Assembly (NCBI GenBank): GCA_964017185.1
Contig: OZ024874.1
Span: 17,665,957 to 17,729,956, forward strand
Direction: 5' to 3'
DNA from: Rugalucina vietnamica
Lineage: Eukaryota; Mollusca; Bivalvia; Lucinida; Lucinidae
Length of the DNA stretch: 64,000 nucleotides
In this document: positions 41,893 through 53,342 of the stretch, one piece after another
Layout of the letters: every line of letters starts with the position of its first letter
How positions within the stretch are numbered: position 1 is the first letter of the stretch
Program-made: the position numbers and the translations under genes
The notes under the pieces: model-generated
The model's database searches: none
What the model saw: the letters and a program-made list of their open reading frames with translations, nothing else
Told to the model about the DNA's origin: nothing

Positions 41893-42634
41893 CGATGCGT
41901 ACTGCGTATGTACGCACGATTTTTCGCTCTGTACGCATAGAAAATTCGGACCTGTGCGTACCATGTACGCAGTAAAAATCAGCGGTACGCAAACATTTTT
42001 CGGTTTTATGCGTACTCAGATAAAAAAAAAATCTATAAAATTGTCACAAAATGACAATTCTTCAACTAGGTTTGTCTGGCTGCTCTGTCAACAATGGAAA
42101 AGTAGTTATTAACGTAGCTTTTGCTCGTTCCATATTAACATATCATGCAATATAGAATGTATCTTCACGCGCTCTCCGTTCAGTTCCTTGGACAAACCGT
42201 TTACCAAAGATTTATTCACGAAGTTTAGTGTGTCACTTTTGTTTATTGAATAGGCATTTTGCATCGATTTCCGGTCATTGTTTTTAATTTAAACTTGATG
42301 TATTCCATGTTCTACAGCCAGCCCAGTTTATCATGTTTTGCTATTTTTTTCTCTCTTATTATATATGCTGGGGACAAAAGTATGGTTTAACACGCCTAAA
42401 TATTAGAATAACATGTAATTACAGGATTGGTAGCCAATTTACTTGAGTTTTCATTACTTGAAGAAATTGTCTTATCCATACGTGTACACATACATGTATC
42501 TATAAGTTTAATTGATTCTAAATGAGTGGTTAGAATAAGAATCCTCAGAAAACGTGTACACAGTTGTATTGTCGGTACGCAGTGTGCATTTATTTTGATG
42601 CGTACAGTACGCATTGTGAAAAATAATTATCTAC
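41893..42634. mobile_element. possible TIR element with TACGCA clusters at both ends
   Basis: Left ATGCGTACTGCGTATGTACG and right TGATGCGTACAGTACGCATT are approximate inverted repeats. TACGCA/TGCGTA occurs about ten times within the first 115 bp and four times in the last 65 bp, and hardly at all between. Confidence 0.5.
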
Positions 42635-42676
42635 ATCACTGTGGCTTCAGACATAAAATGTCATGTGGACATAATT

Positions 42677-42911
42677 TAAGCCATGTCATGAGAAAATCAA
42701 CAATGTGGTTTTTGAACAGGTCCGACTTAAACTGGTCTGTGCAGTCACAGAAGATGGCTAGAAGCTTGAAATTTTAGATTTAGAAAGTAAAGGAATTATA
42801 CTATCTGTATAGCGAAAACAAAGGAGATGATCAGCTTCGCAGGTTCCATGAAGCTGATCTGCATCTTTGTTTTCGCATATGCAGATTGTTGGTTTTCTCA
42901 TGATGCGGAAC
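42677..42911 (-). mobile_element. Mi-A MITE, intergenic
   Basis: TAAGCCATGTCATGAGAAAA ... GGTTTTCTCATGATGCGG; hairpin CAGCTTCGCAGGTTCCATGA. Confidence 0.8.
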
Positions 42912-43783
42912 ATTTATTAAAGGCAATTTTTTGCTATATGATTATAGTTAATCGGTTTCAATAAAACATGCTAATATGTAAAATGGCTTGGACTCCAACA
43001 ATAGTTTTAAAAGGCTGTAGTGGTGTATGCATGTCTTTAATGAGCATGACATGTCCCAAGTAATCTATTCTAACCGCACAGTGCTATAGTTCATCTGGGA
43101 AGAAGAAACTTTTAAGACAAGGTCAGCGTTTCCTATTTTATTCACACAAGTTCAATGTTTTCTCAGTAAACAAAAGATCTGACTGATGCACTACAAGTTT
43201 CATTTTTCACCAAACCTCAATCACTTGTAATTTCCAGTGCTATAGAGAGGCCAACAAAAGTCAAAAGAACCACACAAATTTGTAGTGGGGTTGCCAGATA
43301 TCCCGTCAGTGCCTGCGTTTTTCATTTCTTAGAGGGATTCTAAAACCGATTATGTGCTAATCTGTTGCACAGTTACATTGTCCTTTGTTTTCGAAAAAAA
43401 AAAGGTTATCTAAATGTTGTGGCACAATGTAACAATAAAAGTTTATAAAGTGTAAGGACACTCATATTTAGTTATCATCCATTTTTTGCAGGCATGCTTT
43501 TCATGGGCATATTATCAGTTCTTATTGCTCATTCTTTTGCCATTAACTAGAAAGCGTTCTCCTTGAATCAGTTCAAGATGAAGAATGAATAGAGAAATCT
43601 TTTCATGACTTGCTTTTGCTTATGCTAAAACAAAGACATTGTTCTCGTACAATTTGATTCCAAAGTTCCCAGCCAACAGATTTTTAGTCATTTTTGGTGA
43701 AAACCAGTGCTTCTATCTATCACTAATTCTTTCTTGCTTAAGGTAACATCTTGACACTGCTGGGATTTAATCCCTGACAAGTA
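42912..43783. other. sequence downstream of METTL6
   Basis: Probably includes the METTL6 3' UTR. A minus-strand AATAAA is at 43142-43137, not demonstrably used. Confidence 0.35.
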
Positions 43784-44358
43784 TCAAGTATCATCTTCCA
43801 AAGTATTACAGTCTTTTACAAAATTTCTCAGAGTTAAATCACAGTTTTTCTCTATTGACAACCTAGAAAATTCAGAAATCTTTTCACCATCTGCATACAA
43901 ATTGTGAGTCAACTCTCCATTTAGTGATTTCTCACTGTCAGTATTTTTACATGATTCTTCCAGTTCCCTGAGTCTATCACAGTCTATACATTTATCTGTA
44001 GCTGTTTCATCTCCAGCTACCTTTGCTGTTCCATCTTTTGTCACTTCAATCTCTGCTATTTCATTAATAATCCCATTTAATACTGCATTTTCCTCACTTG
44101 TTTTAGTCTCTGTGGCCATTGCTGATTGTATAGCACAACATGTATGATCTATTTTATCTACATTTTCTGTAGTTTGTAATGATTTAGCAATAACTGTTTC
44201 TGTTGACTGAGCAATCTTGCCTGTTGGTTTCACATATTTTCCCTGGACAAATATTCTGGGAACTTCCAGGCCTTCTTTCTTATTCACCGTCTGTCTGTGG
44301 ATGTACTCACTCCGAGAAACTTCAAACCCACAGGATCTCATTAGGGTATCCAATACCT
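43784..44358 (-). CDS. METTL6: METTL6 exon 5 with long C-terminal extension
   Basis: Residues 217-407 and stop. The first ~45 residues complete the catalytic domain ([40 protein letters not shown]). The rest is a low-homology tail rich in Glu, Asp, Thr, Ser and Lys with scattered Cys (CIDCDRL, ESCKN). No domain is recognised in the tail; it is probably disordered. It stays open without stops for ~145 codons, so it is likely real coding sequence. Confidence 0.88.
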
Positions 44359-47135
44359 CTGTAAATATTTAAAACAATCCACACGTAATGCAATCACTAC
44401 TAATACTACATATGAAATTCTAAGATAATGTAAATGAGGCCTCAACATAAATCATCACAATCATGAATGTTTATACAAAGTAAGGAAATCTCCTTTATGC
44501 TCAAGTCACCAGAGTATAAGATTTATGCTACTGCATTTTTAACACTTGTGTCCAGGTTAACTTACATTGCACAAACAAGAAGTAAATTACAAATTATATA
44601 TGATAAGAATGAAAGCATGTGTTATGATAGAGTTCTTCTCCTTACATGAATATATTATCAACTGATGGCAGATGCTCTATTGAGTAAAAAATTCTCTTTC
44701 TTCTTTCTTAATATAACAATTATAGCTTATAAATTTTCATGCTCAGTTGAGTTGAACATGAAAATGATATTAGTTCATAAAATGATCAGAAGCCAAAAGG
44801 CAAGTTCCTCAATCTGAGACTCATAAGGACACTAACCTAGTGAGAAGTAATAAGCCCTAGTTCCATCCTGTCTCACATAGAAATTCTCTGAGAGCTTGTG
44901 TCCTGGTGCAAACCTCAACATGGCATAGTCGTACAAACCATAGTCTCGTACCAATAAACAACCACCGGGCTTCAATGTCTGTAAACAATAATTGCAGAGT
45001 TGACTTTGTGAAGCTCAATGAAACAATATGGCGGCCTTAGGCATCCAACCCAGGAGATCGTTCTGTACTATACCACATCAAAACCATAATCCCCAGTTGT
45101 AATGGAAAAATGCAAAAGCGGAATATAAGGAAGAAAAAGTTTTGTTTTTAACAGTCTTAATAATGAAACAATTGCTAATGTAGCAGCACTTCAGCATTGT
45201 TAGGTTGAGGCCTATCTGCCTCAATGTTAACATACATGTACCTGGAGAACTTTCTTTAATGCTGTGGCCATTTTGTCAGGATGTATTGCCGACAGCACAA
45301 ATATCATGGTTGCCACGTCAACCACTTCGTCTGGAACTTGATTGGTCAGATTGTCATTGACAATGTCAAACTGGAATGCTGTGCAGCGACTAGGGTCATA
45401 GCTGGGGTTTTCCTGTAAGAGTGTAGAAACATTGCACTACAAAAGTTTCATTCATTTTTCTATCAACCAGAATAGCAATACCTTTGTAAAGATTTAGATA
45501 ATCAAATTATGTACAAAATGTTTATCAAGTTTACAATTAACAAGGAACAACATCAATTATTTCATACAACTTGTCACAGATTACATACATAGACCAAGTT
45601 GTTGTTTTTTTTTTTCTTTTCATTTTTAACTATTTTTTTAATTTTTAATAATCAAAAATACATGAAATCATTATGTTCTGAATTAGGCCCCCACCACATG
45701 GGGCTGTAAGAAATAGATAGGCTGCTTGTGTCTTCAGGCAAAGCTTATTACTTACTGACTGACCTTCTTATTACTGGTTGACTGCTGAGAAGGTCTGAGC
45801 CTCCCCAGGAAAAGTGGTTCAGTCAAACCATCCATACAAATAAGTCTTACATGTAGTTGTTTTCTTAGGTGTTGCATTTTGAAGCAAATTTCAGAACACA
45901 CGACATCACAATGTTGGGTAGAAGTCCCAAAATGAAGGCAACATCCCAACATGAACATAACTGTTGACTGGAATGTTAAAGGCTTACTTCTGTAGGAGCT
46001 AAAATTGGTACCACTGTTTATTCGGTTAATGACCCCTTAATGACCCTAATGGTGCAATATTGTCCTTAGTTCAAAGGACTGTCATAATGAGGTGATTATC
46101 ACATCTCTGCAGGGGCTCATAAAGAGGCCCATAAAGGATAATACCTGTAGTTCCACTGTTTATTGATTTTATGGTCCCTGAAAGCTGTGCTAACCTTAAC
46201 AAACTGTACGGCCCTGTGAGAGAAGTCACAGGCATAGACATACAAGTTCTTATCCTCCACCATCAAGGGGAACATAAAGTTTCCCACTCCACATCCTACT
46301 TCGAACAGTACCAGGCTTTCCTGTTAGAAAATATCCAGAAAGATAACAGGGTATTTGATGATAACTGGATTTTTTGAAGATAATAAAGTTATTATTTTGC
46401 TAATTTCTTCATATTAAAAACCTATGTTAAGGCTCCTCCCAGAAGCAGTTTACTAAGTACTAGTTTACACTGTTTTTTACCATTAACTGACAAATGTCTT
46501 TCTTGAATCAGCGGAAGTAAAGATGAAGAATGGTTGTAGAAATAATTTCATGAAAAATGCTGTACATGAAAATTGACCGCGTCTGTTACGAAATGGACAC
46601 ACATGCATGTTACAAATCAGACACTCTACCAACTGTGCTATGGTCTGGTTTGTGACAGAACCCCAGTCATGTCTGAAATGGAGAATAATGACATATGAGC
46701 CACCTCGTGGTAAAACCAACAATGAGGTTTCCGAACAGGTCCGACACAAACTGGGCTGTACAAGCACAGAAAAAAGCTAGAAGAGGAATTGTACTATCCT
46801 TGTAGCGAAAACAAAGGCGCTGATCAGCTTCGCGGTTACCGCGAAGCTGATCTGCGTCTTTGTTTTCGCCTATGCAGATTGTTGGTTTTTCCATGGGGCA
46901 GCTCATATAATAGTCATTCTGATACCTCATCAGATGAATTGACCAGTTCACCAAACTCTCTTCTCGTCCAGTGCCTGTCCTTGAAGAACTTTGTGGTGTT
47001 TCTTTTGTAGAATATGTCCCAGTTTTTCTGAGCCTCTTTCTCAAATTTATTCTGTTTAAATTCCGAGACCAAGTTGACATCTTTGGCTAGTTTTTCTTTT
47101 TCTTCATCACTCAAGGTCCTTGTTGATTCTGCCAT
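43784..47135 (-). CDS. METTL6: METTL6 orthologue, complete gene, 5 coding exons
   Basis: SAM-dependent methyltransferase that makes 3-methylcytidine at position 32 of serine tRNAs in metazoans, acting with seryl-tRNA synthetase (family knowledge). Exons are 47135-46926, 46320-46195, 45412-45242, 44978-44837 and 44358-43784; phases agree and give 407 residues. The N-terminus reads [20 protein letters not shown] and [15 protein letters not shown], typical of the METTL2/6/8 group and closest to METTL6. Motif I is EVGCGVGN (77-84), followed by [56 protein letters not shown] and [12 protein letters not shown]. The last ~145 residues form an acidic, Ser/Thr-rich extension not present in the 284-residue human protein. 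Confidence 0.95.
44359..44836. other. METTL6 intron 4
   Basis: AT-rich; no element recognised. Confidence 0.45.
44837..44978 (-). CDS. METTL6: METTL6 exon 4
   Basis: Residues 170-216 plus one base: [47 protein letters not shown]. Acceptor TTTACAG, donor G|GTTAGT. Confidence 0.95.
45242..45412 (-). CDS. METTL6: METTL6 exon 3
   Basis: 57 codons, residues 113-169: [20 protein letters not shown] through [13 protein letters not shown] and ALKKVLQ. The acidic-loop and post-IV region of the Rossmann fold is intact. Acceptor CTTACAG, donor CAG|GTACAT. Confidence 0.95.
45413..46194. other. METTL6 intron 2
   Basis: A T-run at 45604-45616; no clear element. Confidence 0.45.
46195..46320 (-). CDS. METTL6: METTL6 exon 2 (SAM motif I)
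   Basis: 42 codons, residues 71-112: [20 protein letters not shown] through [16 protein letters not shown]. The glycine-rich SAM-binding loop and the following acidic residue are intact. Acceptor CTAACAG, donor AAG|GTTAGC. Confidence 0.95.
46430..46660 (-). mobile_element. SINE-3 copy in METTL6 intron 1
   Basis: Minus-strand head CATAGCACAGTTGGTAGAGT (box A) with a body that includes TTTGTCAGTTAATGGTAAAA, as in the other SINE-3 copies. Confidence 0.65.
46697..46905 (-). mobile_element. Mi-A MITE beside METTL6 exon 1, TA flanks
   Basis: TGAGCCACCTCGTGGTAAAA ... CCATGGGGCAGCTCA flanked by TA. A perfect hairpin arm CAGCTTCGCGGTTACCGCGA is present. It ends 21 bp from the exon 1 donor. Confidence 0.85.
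46926..47135 (-). CDS. METTL6: METTL6 exon 1 (start codon)
   Basis: 70 codons. ATG at 47135 in good context (GAA ATG G). [20 protein letters not shown] precedes the conserved [13 protein letters not shown] and [12 protein letters not shown]. Donor GAG|GTATCA in phase 0. A Mi-A MITE lies 20 bp into the intron. Confidence 0.94.
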
Positions 47136-47215
47136 TTCTATGGGAGAAATAGAGGGTGTCAGTAATTGATTATTAGAATACTGGGGACCAGCAGATTATT
47201 GATAATCCTCATTTG

Positions 47216-47440
47216 AGCATCAGGAAAACATGTCCGTGCAATGAATACCCCCTGAAACCCCACTTTTATATATAAAAACTGGGGTTTGCAGGGGTATACC
47301 TTTTTTTCTTATTTTTGCTCCAAAACATAGATTGTTTTGAGCAAAAATAAGAAAAATATCAAACTTTTTGAGCTGAAAATTTTCAATTTTTGAAGCTCAA
47401 AAATCTCTGTTTATTGCATGGGCATGTTTTCGTAATGAGG
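47216..47440 (+). mobile_element. Mi-B MITE lacking the central palindrome
   Basis: CATCAGGAAAACATGTCCGT ... GCATGGGCATGTTTTCGTAATG. At the centre AACATAGATTGTTTTGAGCA shows a clean loss of the whole GC palindrome. It sits upstream of METTL6. Confidence 0.8.
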
Positions 47441-48004
47441 CATACCAGCAAAGCTCTCAACAATGCATCTGTTCTAATGCATGCTTTCACATCAAAAGCT
47501 TGTCTTGTTGAACTATGGTGACCGTACGCTGTCTCAAGGTGGCAACTGTGAGCATTTTAAGATACATTGGACTTTATTTATTTTATTTATTTGATTTACT
47601 TTATTTTCAAGAATAAAATTTGCAAAATTTAATAAATTATCAAGTCAGAATAAGTTTTGCATATGATTTTCAGTACAAATTGTTTACAATCGTTGATGTC
47701 ATGTGTTGTCAAGGACATACATGTGATACCTCCCTCATCATCAGGGAGACTCCAGGAAATGAGCGATAAAATGATATAAAATTTGTCTAAAATACCACCC
47801 TTTTTCAAGAAAATTTCAAAACCTCCCTGAAATGGACCAAAAATTTTCCTATATAATCTATACATTTTGCAAAAACCTCCCTGAAATGAAAGAAAAATCT
47901 CCCTGATGCCACTTTCAAACTCATCACATGTATGCAAGGAACCCAGATGACACACCTCTCTGGGCACACCTCTCTGGTATGTCAGCACTCACTATTGTGC
48001 GAAT
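47441..48004. other. unassigned sequence upstream of METTL6
   Basis: Contains CCTCCCTGAAATGGACC and CCTCCCTGAAATGAAAG, a short near-repeat at ~47820-47890; nothing coding. Confidence 0.4.
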
Positions 48005-48090
48005 GGGGTCTGCCTAAATACAGTAAAGTAGCATAAAGAGGCGTAAAGTAGCGCAAAGTGATGTAAAGTTGGCGCAAAGTGATGTAGATT
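48005..48090 (+). repeat. GTAAAGTAGCGCAAAGTG short tandem repeat
   Basis: Five to six degenerate 9-18 bp units. A single GAGAGGCGTAAAGTAGC unit recurs at ~48884. Confidence 0.65.
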
Positions 48091-49059
48091 GTAGAATGAC
48101 ATTAAACCGTATTATTTATCAAATATGAGGTAAATGATATACACTTTCAGTCATAAGCATGCATGCAATCTGCATGTAGGGGTGAGGAGAAAGTGTTGGG
48201 CGCAAAGTAGTCTGATGAACAGGAACTTATTTGTGGTGCACGTTAGTTTCGGCAATGTTTTGAAATGCAGAAAGAAATGTGACTGTATCATGATGGGTTT
48301 GACGGAAGGTTAGGGGACATTTATTTTATGATGGTAGGTCTTTTCTTGTGTTCATAATATTGATATGTTAGAGATACTCAGATAGGCAATGTCTCTGTTC
48401 CAAACAACAAAGTAAAGTGTCACACACATGGTGAAATATGTCAAATATTGATTGGAAATTTTGGTTGTCATTATTTCTTGCTCTAAGAAGTTTATAGAGG
48501 TGTATTTATGGAGAGAAAGAAGAGAGAAATCATTTCTTGTATTGGAAATCGTTTGTATATTAAGATAATGTGTCTTTAATTCAATAAAAGATGTGAAAAC
48601 GTGTGTCAGGTTACCTTGCGGTTATCGAATTATCAGTCATGCGTCTGTTTATAATGTGTTAAAACAATCGGCTACTGTTAATGAATTAATCTCAGAATCT
48701 CTTATAGTGTGTGTCATTAATTAGAGATAATCATATCAGGTTTATTATGAGATCAAATAAAACTGAAATGTTTCCCAATTTGAAATTATGGAATGTTTCA
48801 CTCTGGCCTTGGTAGTCTAATGGAGAGCGTATTAACTTGGCAATTTTTATGTACGATGTTGTGAAAGGAGCACAAACGGTCACGAGAGGCGTAAAGTAGC
48901 TTATAGTTACACAACGTAGCCTATTATTTTTCGTTATTGAATAGTTCAGTATTTCAGCAGTGATTTATAAAAAAAGTCTTCAAAAAGGGAAACTTTCGAT
49001 TTCATATCAGTGGGTTCATCTGAACAAAGTAATGACACATGGTTTTCACCTTTTCTTTA
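48091..49059. other. unassigned AT-rich sequence
   Basis: Nothing supported. Confidence 0.4.
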
Positions 49060-51006
49060 AACCAGAGGACCAATGGTCTTGTAAACGCTCACCTGAGTCT
49101 GCTGCATATACCAATAAATATGTTTGAATATTATGGTATTTAACCCCAGTGCAGGGGCAGATGAAGCCCTTGGGCGGTTTTCCTTTTTTCAGAATAATCA
49201 ATATTCTGTCCATTTGCCAATTTCTTGGCTCTTGCTGGCTTTTCCCTTCAAATGACATTTTAACAGTTTTTCCCATTCAAATGCATGGGCAACCCATGTT
49301 GACCTTGCCATAAACTTGGTCAAGGTCATCACAGGGTCATGATTTATATATACATTGTAGTACTGTAGCCATGGATGCTTTACACCAAGTTTCATTGAAA
49401 TCAATCTATTGGTTTCAGAGATTTTACCATATATGGGCATGGTGGCCATCTTGGTCATGTGACCTAGATTATTAATATACACATTGGTTCCCCCATCCTA
49501 TAGACGCTTCACATAAAATTTGGCTTCAATTGGCCAAGTTGTTTCAGAGGAGAAGATGTTTGAATATTATGGTAATATACATGTATGTTGCCCCGGGGTG
49601 TGGGCATATGAGCCCTTAGGTCCATTTTTTTCAGAATCATTAATATTTAGTCCTACTACCCATTTCCTGCAAGACTTTCACCTCAAATGACTTTTTAAAA
49701 GTTTTTCCCATTCCAATGCATTGGCGACCTATGTTGACCTTGTCGTAAAATAGGTCAAGGTCACCACAGGGTCATGATTTATATATACATTGTAGTACTT
49801 CATCCATTGGTGCTTTCTGCCATTTCTTTGAAATCGGTCCACCAGATTCGGAGAAGAAGATTTTTGACGGGTTTTTACCATATATGGGCATGGCAGCCAT
49901 CTTGGTCATGTGCACTAGATAACTTATATATACATTAATTCCCTCATTCCATAGATGCTTCACATAAAATTTGGCTTTGATTCGCCAAGTGGTTTCAGAG
50001 GAGAAGATGTCTGAATATTATGGAGATATACATGTATATTGCCCCGGGGTGGGGGCAGATGAGCCCCTGGGGTCCAATTTTTTTTTCAGAATCATTAATA
50101 TTCAGACCTACTGCCCATTTCCTGCAAGACTTTCACTTTAAATGACATTTAAAAGTTTTCCCATTCAAATGCATTGGCGACCTATGTTGACCTTGCCGTA
50201 AAATAGGTCAAGGTCATCCTAAGGTCATTTATATACACATTGTGGACCTTGAGTCACTTATGCTACATGCCAAGTTTCAAGATCCTAGGCTTTTGGGTTC
50301 TGGAGAAGAAGATTTTTAAAGGTCTTTACCATATATGGGCATGGCGGCCATCTTGGTCATGTGACCTGTATTATTTATATCAACATTGGTTCTCCCTTCC
50401 TATAGATGCTTCATATAAAATTTGGCTTTGATTCGCCAAGTGGTTTCAGAGGAGAAGATGTCTGAATATTATAGAGATATACATGTATATTGCCCCGGGG
50501 TGGGGGCAGATGAGCCCCTGGGGTCCAATTTGTTTCAGAATCATAAATATTCAGCCCTTCTGCCCATTTCCTGCAAGACTTTCACTTTAAATGACATTTT
50601 AAAAGTTTTTCCCATTCAAATGCATTGGCGACCTAATTGACCTTGCCGTAAAATAGGTCAAGGTCATCCTAAGGTCATTATTTATATATACATTGTGGAC
50701 CTTGAGTCACTTATGCTACATGCCAAGTTTCAAGATCCTAGGCCTTTGGGTTCTGAAGAAGAAGATTTTTAAAGGTTTTTACCATATATGGGCATGGCGG
50801 CCATCTTGGTCATGTGACCTGGATTATTTATATACACATTGGTTTCCCCTTCCTATAGATGCTTCATTTAAAATTTGGCTTTGATTGGCCAAGTGGTTTC
50901 AGAGGAGAAGATCTTTGAAATTGTGGACGGACGACGGACGGACGGACGCCGGATCATGGCCATCCTATAAGCTTACCTTGTGAGCCTAACTGCTCAGGTG
51001 AGCTAA
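49060..51006 (+). mobile_element. Hel-1 element, 1.95 kb, four ~450 bp internal units
   Basis: AACCAGAGGACCAATGGTCT start and CTGCTCAGGTGAGCTAA end after a GGACGACGGACGGACGG tail. The units repeat GCATTGGCGACCTATGTTGA, AAAATAGGTCAAGGTCA, GGCGGCCATCTTGGTCATGT and TTTGGCTTTGATTCGCCAAG. Confidence 0.8.
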
Positions 51007-51288
51007 AAAGGCCTTAAATGATGGGACAATTTTATAAAGATTTTTTCAAAGATATATTATTCACCGATGCAAATGCATATGGCAAATGAAACTGGCCCCA
51101 TGGTCGAAAATGTGCTCTTGAAAGAGAAATGGTCATAAATCAGATGGGAGTCCAATGTTAAGCATGCTAAAGTAATAAAAATTTTGCATCTTTTTTTTTC
51201 TCCCTTGTTCTCTTAAATGATAAGTTGAGTGTTTCAAAACATTGCCGAAAACTCGAAACATATTAATCCAAGCTGAACATAATGCAAT
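51007..51288. other. spacer between Hel-1 and Hel-2
   Basis: No recognised feature. Confidence 0.4.
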
Positions 51289-52760
51289 AAGAGCTGTCGC
51301 AGGACAGCGTAGCTCGCCTGACTTGTGCTTTGTCACTACATCTGTTAAAATCTATGACCCATGACCTTGACCTCAAGGTCACTCAGGTGGGTCATGATGG
51401 TACAACATAAAACTTCAGACGAATGCAAAGTATCAACTTGATCAATCTACATGTTCAAGAGATATAGACTTATAAAAACATTAACCAAAACTTAAACACA
51501 AAACTTCCAAGTCCGTGACCCTGACCTCAAGGTCATCCAGGTGAGTTGTGATGTACAGCATAAACCCGAGACCAATATCTATCAACATGCAAGTATCAAC
51601 TTTATCCATCAACATGATGTTCAAGAGATTTAGACTTTAACCAAAAAATTTAACACAAAATTTCTAAGTCTGTGACCTTGACCTCAAGGTCACCCAGGGT
51701 AGGTCATGATGGTACTGCATAAAACTTCAGGCCAATATCTACCAACATGCAAAGTATCAACTCGATCAATCAACATGGTCAAGAGATATAGACTTACAAA
51801 AACTTAAATCAAAAACTTAAACACAAAATTTCTAAGTCTGTGACCTTGACCTCAAGGTCACCAAGAGTGGGTCATGATGGTACTGCATAAAACTTCAGAC
51901 CAATATCTCGCAACATGCAAAGTATCAACTCAATCCATCAATATGGTCAAGAGATATAGACTTACAAAAACTTTAACCAAAAACTTAAGCACAAAATTTC
52001 TAAGTCTGTGAACTTGACCTCAAGGCACCCAGGGTGGGTCATGAAGGTACTGCGTAAAACTTCAGACCAATATCTAGCAACATGCAAAGTATCAACTCAA
52101 TCCATCAATATGGTCAAGAGATATAGACTTACAAAAACTTTAACCAAATTGAAAAACTTAAACACAAAATTTCTAAGTCCGTGACCTTGACCTCAAGGTC
52201 ACCCAGGGTGGGTCATGATGGTACTGCGTAAAACTTCAGACCAATATCTAGCTGCTAAGCAACATGCAAAGTATCAACTCAATCCATCAATATGGTCAAG
52301 AGATATAGACTCACAAAAACATTAACCAAACACTTAAACACAAAATTTCTAAGTCTGTGACCTTGACCTCAAGGTCACCCAGGGTGGGTCATGATGGTAC
52401 TGCATAAAACTTCAGACCAATATCTAGCAACATGCAAAGTATCAACATGATCCATCAATATGGTCAAGAGATATAGACTTTTAAAAAACTTTAACCAAAA
52501 ACTTAAACACAAAATTTCTAAGTCTGTGACCTTGACCTCAAGGTCACCTAGGGTGGGTCATGATGGTACTGCGTAAAACTTCAGACCAATATCTAGCAAC
52601 ATGCAAAGTATCAACTTGATCCATCAACATGGTCAAGAGATATAGACTTTTAAAAAACTTTAACCGAAAGTGTGACACGGACGCGGACGCACACGTAAAC
52701 GTAAACGCGCACGACCGAGGTGACTACAATAGCTCTATGCACTTCGTGCAGGCGAGCTAA
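51289..52760 (+). mobile_element. Helitron-like element (Hel-2) with ~168 bp tandem repeats
   Basis: Left end AGAGCTGTCGCAGGACAGCG. The right end has the hairpin TGCACTTCGTGCA and terminal GGCGAGCTAA (CTRR-type), with no target duplication. About eight tandem units of 154-176 bp carry TGACCTTGACCTCAAGGTCA, GGGTCATGATGGTACTGC and AACATGCAAAGTATCAACT. A second, reverse copy with different units lies at 58522-60527. Confidence 0.8.
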
Positions 52761-52902
52761 AAATAAGTTTTTGTTTATCAGACTATGGTGTGCCCAACCC
52801 CCTCTCCTAACCCCTACATGGTGATTGCACGCATACTGTATACAACTTAAAGTGTATCATTTAAATTATATTTGATAAAATAATGTGTGTCACTATTGGT
52901 AG

Positions 52903-53311
52903 GGAGTGAGTTTCGAGTAAGAAAAGCGAGTTTCTGGTAAGAAAAGTGAGTTTCGAGTTAAAAAAGTGAGTTTCGAGTTAAAAAAGCGAGTTTCGAGTTA
53001 AAAAAGTGAGTTTCGAGTTAGAAAAGCGAGTTTCGAGTTAAAAAAGTGAGTTTCGAGTTAGAAAAGTGAGTTTCGAGTTAAAAAAGTGAGTTTCGAGTTA
53101 AAAAAGTGAGTTTCGAGTTAGAAAAGTGAGTTTCGAGTTAAAAAATCGAGTTTTGAGTTAAAAAAGTGAGTTTCGAGTTAAAATAGCGAGTTTCGAGTTA
53201 GAAAAGTGAGTTTCGAGTTAGAAAAATGAGTTTCGAGTTAGAAAAGTGAGTTTCGAGTTAAAAAAGTGAGTTTCGAGTTAAAAGAGAGAGTTTCTAGTTA
53301 ATATATAAAAA
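52903..53311 (+). repeat. 20 bp satellite (GTGAGTTTCGAGTTAAAAAA)
   Basis: About 20 head-to-tail units, varying at positions after GAGTTA (AAAAAGT, GAAAAGT, AAAAAGC). It shares GAGTTTCGAGTT with the arrays at 56600 and 63520. Confidence 0.95.
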
Positions 53312-53342
53312 AATGAGTTTCGTGTTAAAAAGCGAGTTTAGA

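Noticed and set aside
43784..44358. Separate small gene for the METTL6 tail
   Set aside because: The frame is continuous with the catalytic domain and the exon 4 to 5 phase matches.
52903..53311. CRISPR-like array
   Set aside because: Units are 20 bp head to tail without unique spacers in a eukaryotic context; a simple satellite.
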